From NCBI GenBank assembly GCA_002709185.1, contig PAQB01000042.1, forward strand, positions 1-20,626: a DNA stretch of 20,626 bases. Direction: 5' to 3'. Positions 8,640-16,823 of this stretch are shown piece by piece (position 1 is the stretch's first letter; each line of letters opens with the position of its first letter). The notes beneath the pieces were generated by a model that was given only the letters and a program-made list of their open reading frames with translations, was not told where the DNA came from and made no database searches. The position numbers and the translations under genes are program-made. The DNA is from Flavobacteriaceae bacterium. Its GTDB lineage: Bacteria; Bacteroidota; Bacteroidia; Flavobacteriales; Flavobacteriaceae.

Positions 8640-9360
8640 ACCGCCTTTTAAATTCACTCAAAACAATGGCTGCCGCATTGGCGACATTTAAACTTTCAGC
8701 TTGTTTTAATTCCCCAAAGCGCGGGATTGCGAACCTGGTATTTAACTTTGAGGCTATTGATTCTGAAATTCCATTGGCTTCATTTCCCAAAACAATAACT
8801 CCAGATTTGGGTAGCTCCATTTCATAAATTGAGGATTTAGCATCCATAAATGTACCTACAGCATTAGAATGACTTTCTAAAAATAACTCTAAATCCAAGT
8901 AAACTACATTGACCCGAGTGTGTGAACCCATAGCCGCCTGAACTGTTTTAGAATTGTAACAATCAACAGTGGCTTTACTGCACACCAAATCTTTAATCCC
9001 AAACCAATCGCAGAGCCGGATGATGGTTCCTAAATTTCCAGGATTATTCAAATCATCTAATGCTAAAATCAAGCCGTTGGTGTTTACCTTAGCAGGGATT
9101 GGGGTTTTGAAAATAGCCAGTACAGCATTTGGTGTAATAAGAGAACTAATTTTTTTTAATGCCTTTTCATCAATAATTGTTAGTTTTTCTTTAAAATGGG
9201 CATAGTTATTGTTAATTGAAAAAACTTCAACCAATTCATAATTAGAATCTATAAACTCTTGGACAACCTTTGGTCCTTCCACCGTAAAAAGACCTTGTTT
9301 TAAACGCTGTTTTTTTTGCCTTAAACTCAGGATTCGTTTGGATTGGTTTTTAGTTAACAT
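8626..9360 (-). CDS. TrmH/SpoU-family RNA 2'-O-methyltransferase
   Basis: A 244-residue SPOUT-class enzyme expected to methylate ribose 2'-O of rRNA or tRNA using SAM bound in a trefoil knot. The N-terminal substrate-binding domain (about 1-90) carries FTVEGPKVV at 25-33. The catalytic domain has all three SpoU motifs: NNPGNLGTIIR at 105-115 (motif 1 with the catalytic Arg), VLGNEANGIS at 190-199 (motif 2) and IPRFGE then ESLNVANAAA at 212-217 and 222-231 (motif 3). Motif 3 has a small insertion (ELKQA) between the IP and SLNV parts. The exact target nucleotide cannot be assigned; an rRNA target like that of RlmB/AviRb-type enzymes is plausible. It is divergent from tamL and its 3' end overlaps porT. 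Confidence 0.9.
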   Translation of the reverse strand: MLTKNQSKRILSLRQKKQRLKQGLFTVEGPKVVQEFIDSNYELVEVFSINNNYAHFKEKLTIIDEKALKKISSLITPNAVLAIFKTPIPAKVNTNGLILALDDLNNPGNLGTIIRLCDWFGIKDLVCSKATVDCYNSKTVQAAMGSHTRVNVVYLDLELFLESHSNAVGTFMDAKSSIYEMELPKSGVIVLGNEANGISESIASKLNTRFAIPRFGELKQAESLNVANAAAIVLSEFKRRSIEM

Positions 9361-9365
9361 CTAAA

Positions 9366-9377
9366 AAATGTACATTT
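9366..9377. repeat. 12-bp perfect palindrome between trmH-like gene and tamL
   Basis: AAATGTACATTT is its own reverse complement and covers most of the tamL -7 box. Read on minus it gives TACATTTT, a one-mismatch -7 box for the RNA methyltransferase gene. It may therefore be a shared divergent promoter core or an operator; chance is also possible in AT-rich DNA. Confidence 0.35.
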
Positions 9378-9378
9378 G
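9371..9378 (+). promoter_or_regulatory. Putative -7 promoter box for tamL
   Basis: TACATTTG matches TAnnTTTG exactly. It overlaps the first possible TTG start (9376), so that TTG would not be transcribed as a start codon and the real start must lie downstream, at 9424 or 9427. Confidence 0.5.
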
Positions 9379-9426
9379 GTTAATATTCTTTTTGAAAGTA
9401 TAAATCTAAATTTTATTTGTGTCTTG

Positions 9427-11982
9427 TTGAAGCAAACGCTAAAAAAAATTACGGTCATCGCTGTTGGAGCCTGTATACTCTCCGGCTGTGATGCAGTAAA
9501 AAGAGTTCAAAAGGATGACCTCTTGCTGACCGAAAATACATTTATTGTCAATGGTAAAATCAACAAATCAGAAACACTTTCTAAACTTTCCTTTCAAAAA
9601 GTAAATAATAAGTTCCTAGGTATTCCATTCAAACTCCACGTTTATAACTTAGCACGGCCAAATAAAGATTCTATTTTTGAGTCCTGGATCAACAAAAGGC
9701 CTAAGCGCTACCAACGTTACGAAAAACTATTTTCTAAAAAACAAATGGAAAATATTAAAAAATCGGCCTTGGGATTTAACAATTGGTTGAGAAATACGGG
9801 GGAAATTCCCGAGGTTTTAGACACCCTTAAAATTAATAAAACAAAACTCAACTTAGAGCGCTACTACTTTTCAAAAGGGTGGTTTGATCGAACCGTAAAC
9901 TATACTGTAAACCCCTTGTCCGATCAAAGGGCTTCACTAGAGTATCAAATTTTCACAGGTGATCCTTACGAAATTGGAAATAAAAGCACAAAAATTGAAA
10001 CTGCAGTTCTTGATTCAATCTACGAACAATCCAATAACAGTTCGTGGATTAAAAAGGGGGCGCAATTTGACATTTCAAACTTTGAAAAGGAACGTTCAAG
10101 AGTCTCTTTTAATTTTAGAAACTCTGGAATTTACCACTTTTCACAAGATTATATCCGCTTTGAAAACGACACCATTGGAAAAGACAATGTTGTCGATGTG
10201 AAAATGAGTATTCAAAACAGAATTATTAGAAATGGGGACAGTTTATGGCAACAACCCTTCAAGGTTTACAAAATTAAAGAAGTGAATATTTTTACTGACG
10301 CAAGCTTTGAAAATCGCAATAATCTAACTCCAATAAAATCGGCTTCATTTAATGATTTTAACTTTTATAATTTCAAAAAACTAAAATACAAACCAAAGGC
10401 CATTGCAAATGTCATTCAGATCGAAAAAGGAAATTTATACAGCGACTTGGACAAAACAAGGACCTATCGGTATTTGAATGCACTCAACTCCTTTAAATAC
10501 CCTAATATTGAATACATAGAAAACAAAAAAGACACAACACTCACAGCCAACATTTTTCTTAATCCAAAGAAAAAATATGGACTCGGATTCGATTTTAATG
10601 TCTCTCAAAGCAACATTCAAAAAATTGGTCTTTCATTTACCTCAGGGGTTGTGGTTAGAAATATATTTAAAGGTGCCGAAACCCTTCAAGTTTCTGTTCT
10701 GGGCGCTGTTGGTGCCTCTAAGGATGGTGCGAAATCTGAAGAGAGTTTCTTTGATATCAATGAAATAGGGGCTGATGTTAAGCTTAATATTCCGCGAATG
10801 TTTTTTCCTATAAACACGGAGAAAATAATCCCTAAATACATGCTACCCACTACGCAATTTGGGGTAGGATTTACAGGTCAAAGAAACATTGGTCTGGATA
10901 AGCAAACTTTCAATGGACGATTGCGATACAATTGGTTTCCAAAGAAAAACACTACCAACACTTTTGACCTTTTAAACCTTCAATATGTCAGAAATCTAAA
11001 TCCAGTAAATTATTTTAATGTTTATCAAAATTCTTTCAATCGATTGGAAACAGTTGCCATTTCATCATATCCAACCCCTGACGATTTTTTAATACAAAAC
11101 AGCAATGGAACGACTCGACTAGACATCAACAGGGCCGATGATTTTATGACATTGGTTAACAGCGATACTAATTTTCAAACCACTAACACCAATGACTACA
11201 GAACCGTCAGAAACATTCGGCAACGAAAAGATCGACTCATACAAGACAACCTCATTTTAGCCAGTAACTACAATTTAATAAAAGACAATCGCGAGAATGT
11301 ATTTGATACTGATTTTTCAATCTTTAGATTTAAGCTCGAGCTGGCCGGAAACCTACTCAATGCAGTATCAGGCCTTGTAGACTTGGATAAAAATGAAAAC
11401 GGGGAATTTGAAATTAACAATGTAGCATTTTCCCAGTACGTTAAAACAGAACTTGACTACATCAAATTATGGGATCTTGGGCGAGATAATGTTCTCGCAT
11501 TAAGAACGTTTGCTGGCGTAGCAATGCCACTGGGAAATGCAGCTACCATTCCCTTTTCAAAAAGTTTTTTTGCAGGGGGATCCAACGATAACCGAGCTTG
11601 GACAGCCTATAATTTAGGTCCTGGACGTTCTGACAACAACAATGAATTTAACGAAGCAAACTTAAAAATAGCTTTGAGTCTAGAACATCGATATAAGCTC
11701 TTTGGGAATCTCAACGGCGCTTTTTTTATAGATGCAGGTAATATTTGGAACGTATTGGACGATGTCAAAGACCCAAAGGCAATGTTCACAGGATTTAAGT
11801 CTTTAAATGACATTGCGGTTGGGACTGGTATCGGACTGCGTTATGACTTTGACTTTTTTATTTTGAGATTTGACACTGGCTTTAAAGCCTACAACCCCAC
11901 TTATTCTATTGAGAACCGTTGGTTTAGAGACTTTAATTTTGGAAATGCGGTTTATAATATTGGTCTTAATTATCCTTTCTAA
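9427..11982 (+). CDS. tamL: Translocation and assembly module lipoprotein TamL (Omp85/BamA family)
   Basis: About 851 residues. It is the Bacteroidota lipoprotein counterpart of TamA, an Omp85 outer-membrane protein thought to work with TamB in envelope assembly. There is no in-frame ATG near the N terminus. Starting at the TTG at 9427 gives KQTLKK, a hydrophobic stretch and the lipobox LSGC, with Cys21 to be lipidated, followed by DAVKRVQKDD, a beginning I know from TamL proteins. The adjacent TTG at 9424 would add one residue. The N-terminal half should hold POTRA-like domains (less clearly readable); the C-terminal part is a 16-strand-type barrel with FFAGGSNDNRAW (the region matching Omp85 RGF/RGY loop motifs) and GTGIGLRYDFDFFILRFD, ending in NIGLNYPF with terminal Phe. 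No tamB is adjacent. A TAnnTTTG box at 9371 supports the downstream start. Confidence 0.88.
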   Translation: MKQTLKKITVIAVGACILSGCDAVKRVQKDDLLLTENTFIVNGKINKSETLSKLSFQKVNNKFLGIPFKLHVYNLARPNKDSIFESWINKRPKRYQRYEKLFSKKQMENIKKSALGFNNWLRNTGEIPEVLDTLKINKTKLNLERYYFSKGWFDRTVNYTVNPLSDQRASLEYQIFTGDPYEIGNKSTKIETAVLDSIYEQSNNSSWIKKGAQFDISNFEKERSRVSFNFRNSGIYHFSQDYIRFENDTIGKDNVVDVKMSIQNRIIRNGDSLWQQPFKVYKIKEVNIFTDASFENRNNLTPIKSASFNDFNFYNFKKLKYKPKAIANVIQIEKGNLYSDLDKTRTYRYLNALNSFKYPNIEYIENKKDTTLTANIFLNPKKKYGLGFDFNVSQSNIQKIGLSFTSGVVVRNIFKGAETLQVSVLGAVGASKDGAKSEESFFDINEIGADVKLNIPRMFFPINTEKIIPKYMLPTTQFGVGFTGQRNIGLDKQTFNGRLRYNWFPKKNTTNTFDLLNLQYVRNLNPVNYFNVYQNSFNRLETVAISSYPTPDDFLIQNSNGTTRLDINRADDFMTLVNSDTNFQTTNTNDYRTVRNIRQRKDRLIQDNLILASNYNLIKDNRENVFDTDFSIFRFKLELAGNLLNAVSGLVDLDKNENGEFEINNVAFSQYVKTELDYIKLWDLGRDNVLALRTFAGVAMPLGNAATIPFSKSFFAGGSNDNRAWTAYNLGPGRSDNNNEFNEANLKIALSLEHRYKLFGNLNGAFFIDAGNIWNVLDDVKDPKAMFTGFKSLNDIAVGTGIGLRYDFDFFILRFDTGFKAYNPTYSIENRWFRDFNFGNAVYNIGLNYPF

Positions 11983-12067
11983 AAAATCATAAAAAAACGC
12001 AAACGATTTCGTCTCAAGCGGCTGTGAATCATATTTAAAAACCTCAATCAAAAGTAATAAATTTTAC

Positions 12068-12075
12068 TACTTTTG
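12068..12075 (+). promoter_or_regulatory. Putative -7 promoter box for fbaA
   Basis: TACTTTTG matches TAnnTTTG exactly and lies 20 nt before the fbaA ATG, in the 113-nt gap after tamL. The rest of that gap shows no terminator hairpin that I can support. Confidence 0.5.
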
Positions 12076-12095
12076 CGCAAATAAAAAAAACTACA

Positions 12096-13163
12096 ATGAG
12101 TCACTCAATCAAAGCCGGTGTTGCCACTGGAAAAGAAGTTCAAGAAATTTTTAAGCTTGCGAAACAAAAAAGTTTTGCCCTTCCTGCGGTCAATGTCATT
12201 GGCTCTAACACCATCAATGCCGTTTTGGAAACAGCAAAAAATCTCAATGCACCCGTCATCATTCAATTTTCAAATGGTGGTGCACAATTTAACGCTGGAA
12301 AAGGACTTTCAAACGAAGATCAAAAAGCAGCCATTGCGGGTTCAATAGCAGGAGCAAAACACGTTCACCAACTGGCTGAAGCCTATGGCGTTGCTGTGAT
12401 TCTTCACACCGACCACTGTGCAAAAAAACTATTGCCTTGGATTGACGGTTTGTTAGAGGCCAGCGAAGCCCATTATAAGGCTACAGGGAAATCCCTATAC
12501 AGTTCACATATGATTGACCTCTCTGAGGAACCCATTGAAGAAAACATAGAAATCTGTAAACAATATTTAGAAAGAATGTCCAAGATGGGCATGACACTTG
12601 AAATTGAGCTGGGTATTACTGGAGGTGAAGAAGACGGTGTAGACAACAGCGATGTCGATGTGTCTAAGCTCTATACCCAACCAGAGGAAGTAGCTTACGC
12701 TTATGAAGAATTGAGTAAAGTGAGTGATCAGTTTACAATTGCAGCTGCTTTTGGAAATGTTCACGGGGTTTATAAACCAGGAAATGTAAAATTGACCCCA
12801 AAGATTCTCAAAAATTCTCAAGAATATATCTCTGAGAAATACGGCGTTGCTAAAAATCACATCGATTTTGTTTTTCATGGCGGTTCGGGATCTTCTGTTG
12901 AAGAAATCAGAGAAGCCATCGGCTACGGGGTTATAAAAATGAACATTGATACCGATCTTCAATATGCATTTATGACGGGAGTACGTGACGATTTTAAATC
13001 CAATGAAGATTATTTAGAGGCTCAAATTGGCAATCCTGATGGAGCAGATGTTCCAAACAAAAAATACTACGATCCAAGACGCTGGTTGAGACAAGCTGAA
13101 CTCGCCTTTAGTGAGCGTTTAAAAAAGGCCTTTGAAGATTTAAACAATGTCGATACATTGTAA
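12096..13163 (+). CDS. fbaA: Class II fructose-bisphosphate aldolase
   Basis: A 355-residue zinc-dependent aldolase that interconverts fructose 1,6-bisphosphate with glyceraldehyde 3-phosphate and dihydroxyacetone phosphate in glycolysis and gluconeogenesis. The metal and active-site motifs of the E. coli-type (IIa) enzyme are all visible: HTDHC at 104-108 (general base Asp and zinc His), EIELGITGGEEDGVDN at 169-184, GNVHGVYKPGN at 220-230 (zinc His223), FHGGSGSS at 260-267 (zinc His261, phosphate loop) and NIDTDLQYAF at 283-292. The length matches the E. coli enzyme. It carries its own putative promoter box and is followed 46 nt later by accD, which also has its own box. Nothing appears truncated. 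Confidence 0.97.
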   Translation: MSHSIKAGVATGKEVQEIFKLAKQKSFALPAVNVIGSNTINAVLETAKNLNAPVIIQFSNGGAQFNAGKGLSNEDQKAAIAGSIAGAKHVHQLAEAYGVAVILHTDHCAKKLLPWIDGLLEASEAHYKATGKSLYSSHMIDLSEEPIEENIEICKQYLERMSKMGMTLEIELGITGGEEDGVDNSDVDVSKLYTQPEEVAYAYEELSKVSDQFTIAAAFGNVHGVYKPGNVKLTPKILKNSQEYISEKYGVAKNHIDFVFHGGSGSSVEEIREAIGYGVIKMNIDTDLQYAFMTGVRDDFKSNEDYLEAQIGNPDGADVPNKKYYDPRRWLRQAELAFSERLKKAFEDLNNVDTL

Positions 13164-13174
13164 AAAAATATTCT

Positions 13175-13182
13175 TAGATTTG
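13175..13182 (+). promoter_or_regulatory. Putative -7 promoter box for accD
   Basis: TAGATTTG matches TAnnTTTG exactly, 27 nt before the accD ATG, in a 46-nt intergenic gap after fbaA. Confidence 0.45.
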
Positions 13183-13209
13183 TTTATAATTCTAACGATT
13201 TAGAACATT

Positions 13210-14067
13210 ATGGCTTGGTTCAAAAGAACAGACAAAGGCATCCAGACACCTACTGAAGCAAAACGCGATACGCCCAAAGGTCTTTGGTACAAATCTCCTA
13301 CAGGAAAAATCATTGAAACTGAAGAATTAGAGAAAAATTTCTTTGTCAGCCCTGAAGATGGATACCATGTTCGCATTGGAAGTAATGAGTATTTCGATAT
13401 ATTATTTGACGACAACAAGTTTAAAGAACTGGATAAAAAAATCACATCTAAAGACCCTTTAAAATTTTCGGACAAAAAAAAATACACGGACCGGCTTAAG
13501 GCGGCGCAAGATAAAACAAAGCTCAAAGACGCTGTTCGTACTGCAGTTGGTAAATCCAAAGGAAAAGACTTGGTAATTGCCTGTATGGACTTCCGTTTCA
13601 TTGGGGGCTCGATGGGAAGTGTTGTGGGGGAAAAAATTGCCCGTGCCGCCGATTTTGCTTTAAAGCACAAGATCCCATTTATGATCATTTCAAAATCTGG
13701 GGGTGCCCGCATGATGGAAGCCGCGCTGTCCTTAATGCAGTTGGCCAAAACATCTGCTAAACTAGCACAATTGGCGGACGCTGGAATTCCTTATATTTCA
13801 CTTTGTACTGACCCAACAACAGGTGGTACTACCGCTTCTTTTGCGATGCTAGGCGATATCAATATTAGCGAACCGGGTGCACTCATTGGCTTTGCAGGAC
13901 CTCGTGTGGTTCGCGACACTACCGGAAAAGAATTGCCCGATGGCTTTCAAACTGCGGAGTTTGTGTTGGAACACGGTTTCTTAGACTTTATTACCCACCG
14001 CCAGGAGCTTAAAAATCAAGTGAACAAATACATTGATTTGATCTCAAATCAACAACTCAGGCCATAA
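13210..14067 (+). CDS. accD: Acetyl-CoA carboxylase carboxyltransferase subunit beta
   Basis: A 285-residue subunit of the heterotetrameric carboxyltransferase that, with AccA, passes the carboxyl group from biotin to acetyl-CoA to make malonyl-CoA for fatty acid synthesis. The crotonase-fold core is complete: [19 protein letters not shown] at 125-143, [17 protein letters not shown] at 161-177 and [16 protein letters not shown] with the oxyanion-hole glycines. The N-terminal region where E. coli AccD has a four-cysteine zinc ribbon reads WYKSPTGK at 26-33 and FVSPEDGYH at 45-53: all four zinc cysteines are replaced although the surrounding residues align. The protein has only two Cys, both in the core. 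I recall this for other Flavobacteriaceae, so it is likely a lineage trait. accA is not in the window. Confidence 0.96.
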   Translation: MAWFKRTDKGIQTPTEAKRDTPKGLWYKSPTGKIIETEELEKNFFVSPEDGYHVRIGSNEYFDILFDDNKFKELDKKITSKDPLKFSDKKKYTDRLKAAQDKTKLKDAVRTAVGKSKGKDLVIACMDFRFIGGSMGSVVGEKIARAADFALKHKIPFMIISKSGGARMMEAALSLMQLAKTSAKLAQLADAGIPYISLCTDPTTGGTTASFAMLGDINISEPGALIGFAGPRVVRDTTGKELPDGFQTAEFVLEHGFLDFITHRQELKNQVNKYIDLISNQQLRP

Positions 14068-14104
14068 AATATTTAAAGCAAAGCTTCATTTTACTGAAAA
14101 TGTC

Positions 14105-14112
14105 TATATTTG
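14105..14112 (+). promoter_or_regulatory. Putative -7 promoter box for rpsO
   Basis: TATATTTG followed by CCCC matches TAnnTTTG exactly. Transcription from it would give a leader of about 50 nt that contains the palindrome at 14119-14137. Confidence 0.5.
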
Positions 14113-14118
14113 CCCCTC

Positions 14119-14137
14119 AGTTCTGAAAGTCAGAATT
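14119..14137 (+). promoter_or_regulatory. Leader hairpin of rpsO, candidate S15 autoregulatory element
   Basis: Bases 14119-14126 pair with 14130-14137 to make an 8-bp stem (core TTCTGA/TCAGAA, one G-U pair) with a 3-nt AAG loop, about 33 nt before the rpsO ATG. In several other phyla S15 binds its own mRNA leader to repress translation through different structures. A regulatory role here is inference from position. Confidence 0.35.
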
Positions 14138-14170
14138 GTTTGCATAAAAATTATTTAAACAAATATTGGA

Positions 14171-14440
14171 ATGTACTTAACAAAAAAGATTAAAGAAAAT
14201 CTCTTTAAAAAACACGGTAAAGATGCAAAAGATACCGGTTCTGCGGAAGGCCAAATTGCATTGTTCACTCACCGAATCAATCACCTTACAGGACACTTAA
14301 AGCAAAATCGAAAAGATTTTAACACCGAAAGGTCGCTTGTAAAGCTTGTAGGAAAACGCCGCTCATTACTAGATTACCTTATGAAGAAGGATATTTTGAG
14401 ATACCGTGCGATTGTAAAAGAATTAGGATTAAGAAAATAA
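14171..14440 (+). CDS. rpsO: 30S ribosomal protein S15
   Basis: An 89-residue protein of standard S15 length that binds the three-way junction of helices 20-22 of 16S rRNA early in 30S assembly. Recognisable family residues: DTGSAEGQIALFTHRINHLTGHLK at about 21-44 and KDFNTERSLVKLVGKRRSLLDYL at 48-70, which include the RNA-contacting H, D and R/S positions, then YRAIVKELGLRK at the end. The gene has its own putative promoter box, a leader hairpin and an intrinsic terminator. It is followed by pnp, the same gene order as in E. coli and many other bacteria. Confidence 0.98.
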   Translation: MYLTKKIKENLFKKHGKDAKDTGSAEGQIALFTHRINHLTGHLKQNRKDFNTERSLVKLVGKRRSLLDYLMKKDILRYRAIVKELGLRK

Positions 14441-14445
14441 CATCA

Positions 14446-14472
14446 AAAGAGAGGCTATGTGCCTCTTTTTTT
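14446..14472 (+). terminator. Intrinsic terminator after rpsO
   Basis: AGAGGC (14450-14455) pairs with GCCTCT (14461-14466) around a 5-nt loop; flanking A and T runs extend the stem, and a T tract follows. It starts a few bases after the rpsO stop, so pnp transcription would need read-through or its own promoter. Confidence 0.75.
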
Positions 14473-14479
14473 ACTTTCT

Positions 14480-14494
14480 GCGTACAATTTACGC
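14480..14494 (+). repeat. Small inverted repeat between rpsO terminator and pnp leader
   Basis: GCGTA (14480-14484) and TACGC (14490-14494) are perfect inverted repeats around a 5-nt loop. There is no T tract after it, so it is not a terminator. It could be the top of the pnp 5' region; on its own, a 5-bp stem may be chance. Confidence 0.25.
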
Positions 14495-14510
14495 CAACAA
14501 ATAGAAGAAG

Positions 14511-14572
14511 CTAATTAAAGTTTTTCATTGGTCACACCACACAACAACAACACAACACCAATGTTTAATTAG
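14511..14572 (+). promoter_or_regulatory. Long interrupted hairpin in the pnp leader, candidate autoregulatory element
   Basis: CTAATTAAA (14511-14519) is complementary to TTTAATTAG (14564-14572), and CATTGGT (14526-14532) to ACCAATG (14557-14563). The arms form 16 bp with a single 6-nt bulge (14520-14525) on the left arm. The 24-nt loop (14533-14556) is made almost only of C and A and cannot fold on itself. The right arm ends 11 nt before the pnp ATG, so the structure covers the ribosome landing area. In E. coli the pnp leader is a double-stranded element cut by RNase III and used by PNPase to repress itself. An analogous function here is inference. Confidence 0.5.
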
Positions 14573-14583
14573 AAAAATATAAA

Positions 14584-16797
14584 ATGATTCCAAAAGTTTA
14601 TAAAGAGGTCATTGACCTCGGCGATGGAAGAGAAATCTCCATCGAGACCGGAAAACTGGCCAAACAAGCCCATGGTGCTGTGGTAGTTCAGTCCGGAAAA
14701 TGTATGCTGCTTTGTACAGTAGTATCGAATTACAAACAATCTGATGTCGACTTTCTACCTCTTACCGTAGATTACCGTGAAAAATTTGCCGCTGCAGGGC
14801 GTTACCCTGGTGGTTTTTTTAAACGTGAAGCCCGTCCTAGTGATGGAGAAGTTTTAACCATGCGATTGGTAGACCGTGTACTGCGTCCACTCTTTCCAAA
14901 AGATTACCATTCAGAAACGCAGGTGATGATTCAATTGATGTCTCATGACGAGGATGTCATGCCAGATGCTATGGCTGGGCTAGCCGCATCTGCAGCCATA
15001 CAGCTGTCGGATTTTCCTTTTGAATGCGCCATCTCTGAAGCTAGAGTCGGTCGCGTTAACGGAGAATTTATAATCAACCCTACCAGAGCTCAACTTGCAG
15101 AATCTGATATCGATATGATGATTGGTGCTTCCGCAGATTCAGTGATGATGGTTGAAGGGGAAATGGATGAAATTTCTGAAGAAGAAATGGCAGAAGCCAT
15201 TAAATTCGCACATGAAGCCATCAAAGTACAATGTGCAGCACAAGAAAAATTAGCCAAAGCTTTTGGCAAAAAAGAAGTGCGTGAATACGAACCCGAAAGA
15301 GAAGATGAAGCTCTTGCAAAGAAAGTGCACGACATGGCCTATGATAAGGTTTATGCTGTGGCCAAAGCTGGTTCTGCAAAACACGAAAGGAGTGCCTCAT
15401 TTTCTGAAATAAAAGAAGAAATCAAAGCCAGTTTTTCAGAGGAAGAGCAAGAAGAATTTGGAGATTTAATTTCCAAATACTACAGACAAGCTGAAAAAGC
15501 TGCGGTGAGAGATTTGACACTCAACGAAGGCTTGAGACTCGACGGAAGAAAGACCGATGAAATTAGACCTATTTGGTGTGAAGTCGATTACCTACCCTCA
15601 ACACACGGATCTTCTGTATTTACCCGTGGGGAAACCCAAGCACTGGCAACGGTCACCTTGGGAACTTCTAGAGATGCCAATCAGATAGATATGCCATCAC
15701 ATGAAGGAGAAGAGCGTTTTTATTTACACTACAACTTCCCTCCCTTCTGTACTGGAGAAGCCCGCCCAATACGCGGAACTTCAAGACGTGAAGTTGGACA
15801 TGGAAATTTAGCACAACGTGCCCTCAAAGGAATGGTTCCTGAAGATTGTCCTTACACCGTTCGTGTGGTCAGTGAAGTTTTAGAAAGTAATGGATCGTCT
15901 TCCATGGCTACCGTTTGTTCTGGAACCATGGCACTCATGGACGCTGGGGTACAGTTAAAGAAACCTGTTTCTGGAATCGCAATGGGACTCATCTCAGATG
16001 CTGAAAGTGGCAAATATGCGGTCTTATCGGATATCTTAGGGGATGAAGATCACCTTGGCGATATGGACTTTAAAGTCACTGGTACATCGGATGGTATTAC
16101 CGCCTGTCAAATGGACATCAAAGTGAAAGGTCTTTCCTATGAAATATTGGTAAAAGCACTTCAACAAGCGCGTGATGGACGTTTACACATATTGGAAAAA
16201 CTCACCGATACCATTTCAGCGCCAGCTGAAGATGTAAAACCACATGCACCAAAAATGGTAACGCGAATTATTCCTAATGAATTCATTGGTGCCCTTATTG
16301 GTCCTGGTGGAAAAGTCATTCAAGAACTTCAAAAAGAAACTGGAACAACCATTGTTATCAATGAAGATCCAGTTACAGAAGAAGGAATTGTTGAAATCCT
16401 CGGAACAGATCAAAATGGAATTGATGCCGTCATAGCAAAAATTGATTCCATTATGTTTAAGCCAGAAGTTGGTAGTGTTTACGAAGTTAAAGTAATTAAA
16501 ATGCTTGACTTTGGAGCTGTTGTTGAATACATGGAAGCTCCGGGCAATGAAGTGCTGCTTCATGTGAGTGAACTGGCTTGGGAACGCACCGAAAATGTTT
16601 CGGATGTTGTGAATATGGGCGATGTCTTTGATGTTAAATACTTTGGCGTTGATGCCCGAACTCGAAAAGACAAAGTGTCTCGCAAAGCATTACTTCCAAA
16701 ACCAGAAGGTTATGTTGAGCGTCCACCTAGAGATCGAAATTCTAATAACAGAGGTAGAGACAATCGCAGAAATGATCGCAGATCGAGACGCGATTAA
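14584..16797 (+). CDS. pnp: Polyribonucleotide nucleotidyltransferase (PNPase)
   Basis: A 737-residue phosphorolytic 3'-5' exoribonuclease of mRNA decay that works as a trimer in the cytoplasm. Two RNase PH-like domains are present: the first from residue 1 to about 230 (with [19 protein letters not shown]) and the catalytic second from about 320 to 545 ([14 protein letters not shown], then [11 protein letters not shown]). Catalytic Asp489, Asp495 and Lys497 in [12 protein letters not shown] match E. coli Asp486, Asp492 and Lys494. A KH domain follows with IGPGGKVI at 572-579, then an S1 domain at about 629-705. The C terminus is a short Arg/Asn-rich tail (about 711-737) instead of the long E. 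coli RNase E-binding end. The start is the ATG at 14584, 11 nt after the leader hairpin. An intrinsic terminator follows. Confidence 0.98.
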   Translation: MIPKVYKEVIDLGDGREISIETGKLAKQAHGAVVVQSGKCMLLCTVVSNYKQSDVDFLPLTVDYREKFAAAGRYPGGFFKREARPSDGEVLTMRLVDRVLRPLFPKDYHSETQVMIQLMSHDEDVMPDAMAGLAASAAIQLSDFPFECAISEARVGRVNGEFIINPTRAQLAESDIDMMIGASADSVMMVEGEMDEISEEEMAEAIKFAHEAIKVQCAAQEKLAKAFGKKEVREYEPEREDEALAKKVHDMAYDKVYAVAKAGSAKHERSASFSEIKEEIKASFSEEEQEEFGDLISKYYRQAEKAAVRDLTLNEGLRLDGRKTDEIRPIWCEVDYLPSTHGSSVFTRGETQALATVTLGTSRDANQIDMPSHEGEERFYLHYNFPPFCTGEARPIRGTSRREVGHGNLAQRALKGMVPEDCPYTVRVVSEVLESNGSSSMATVCSGTMALMDAGVQLKKPVSGIAMGLISDAESGKYAVLSDILGDEDHLGDMDFKVTGTSDGITACQMDIKVKGLSYEILVKALQQARDGRLHILEKLTDTISAPAEDVKPHAPKMVTRIIPNEFIGALIGPGGKVIQELQKETGTTIVINEDPVTEEGIVEILGTDQNGIDAVIAKIDSIMFKPEVGSVYEVKVIKMLDFGAVVEYMEAPGNEVLLHVSELAWERTENVSDVVNMGDVFDVKYFGVDARTRKDKVSRKALLPKPEGYVERPPRDRNSNNRGRDNRRNDRRSRRD

Positions 16798-16823
16798 TCC
16801 CCTTTCTTATTAATCATTCATCT

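Noticed and set aside
9376..9423. Upstream TTG start for tamL adding 17 residues
   Set aside because: The extension spoils the lipoprotein signal peptide position and its start codon lies within the putative -7 promoter box.
14533..14556. CA-rich stretch as a microsatellite repeat
   Set aside because: The units are irregular (CA, CCA, CAA mixed); it is better explained as the unpaired loop of the pnp leader hairpin.
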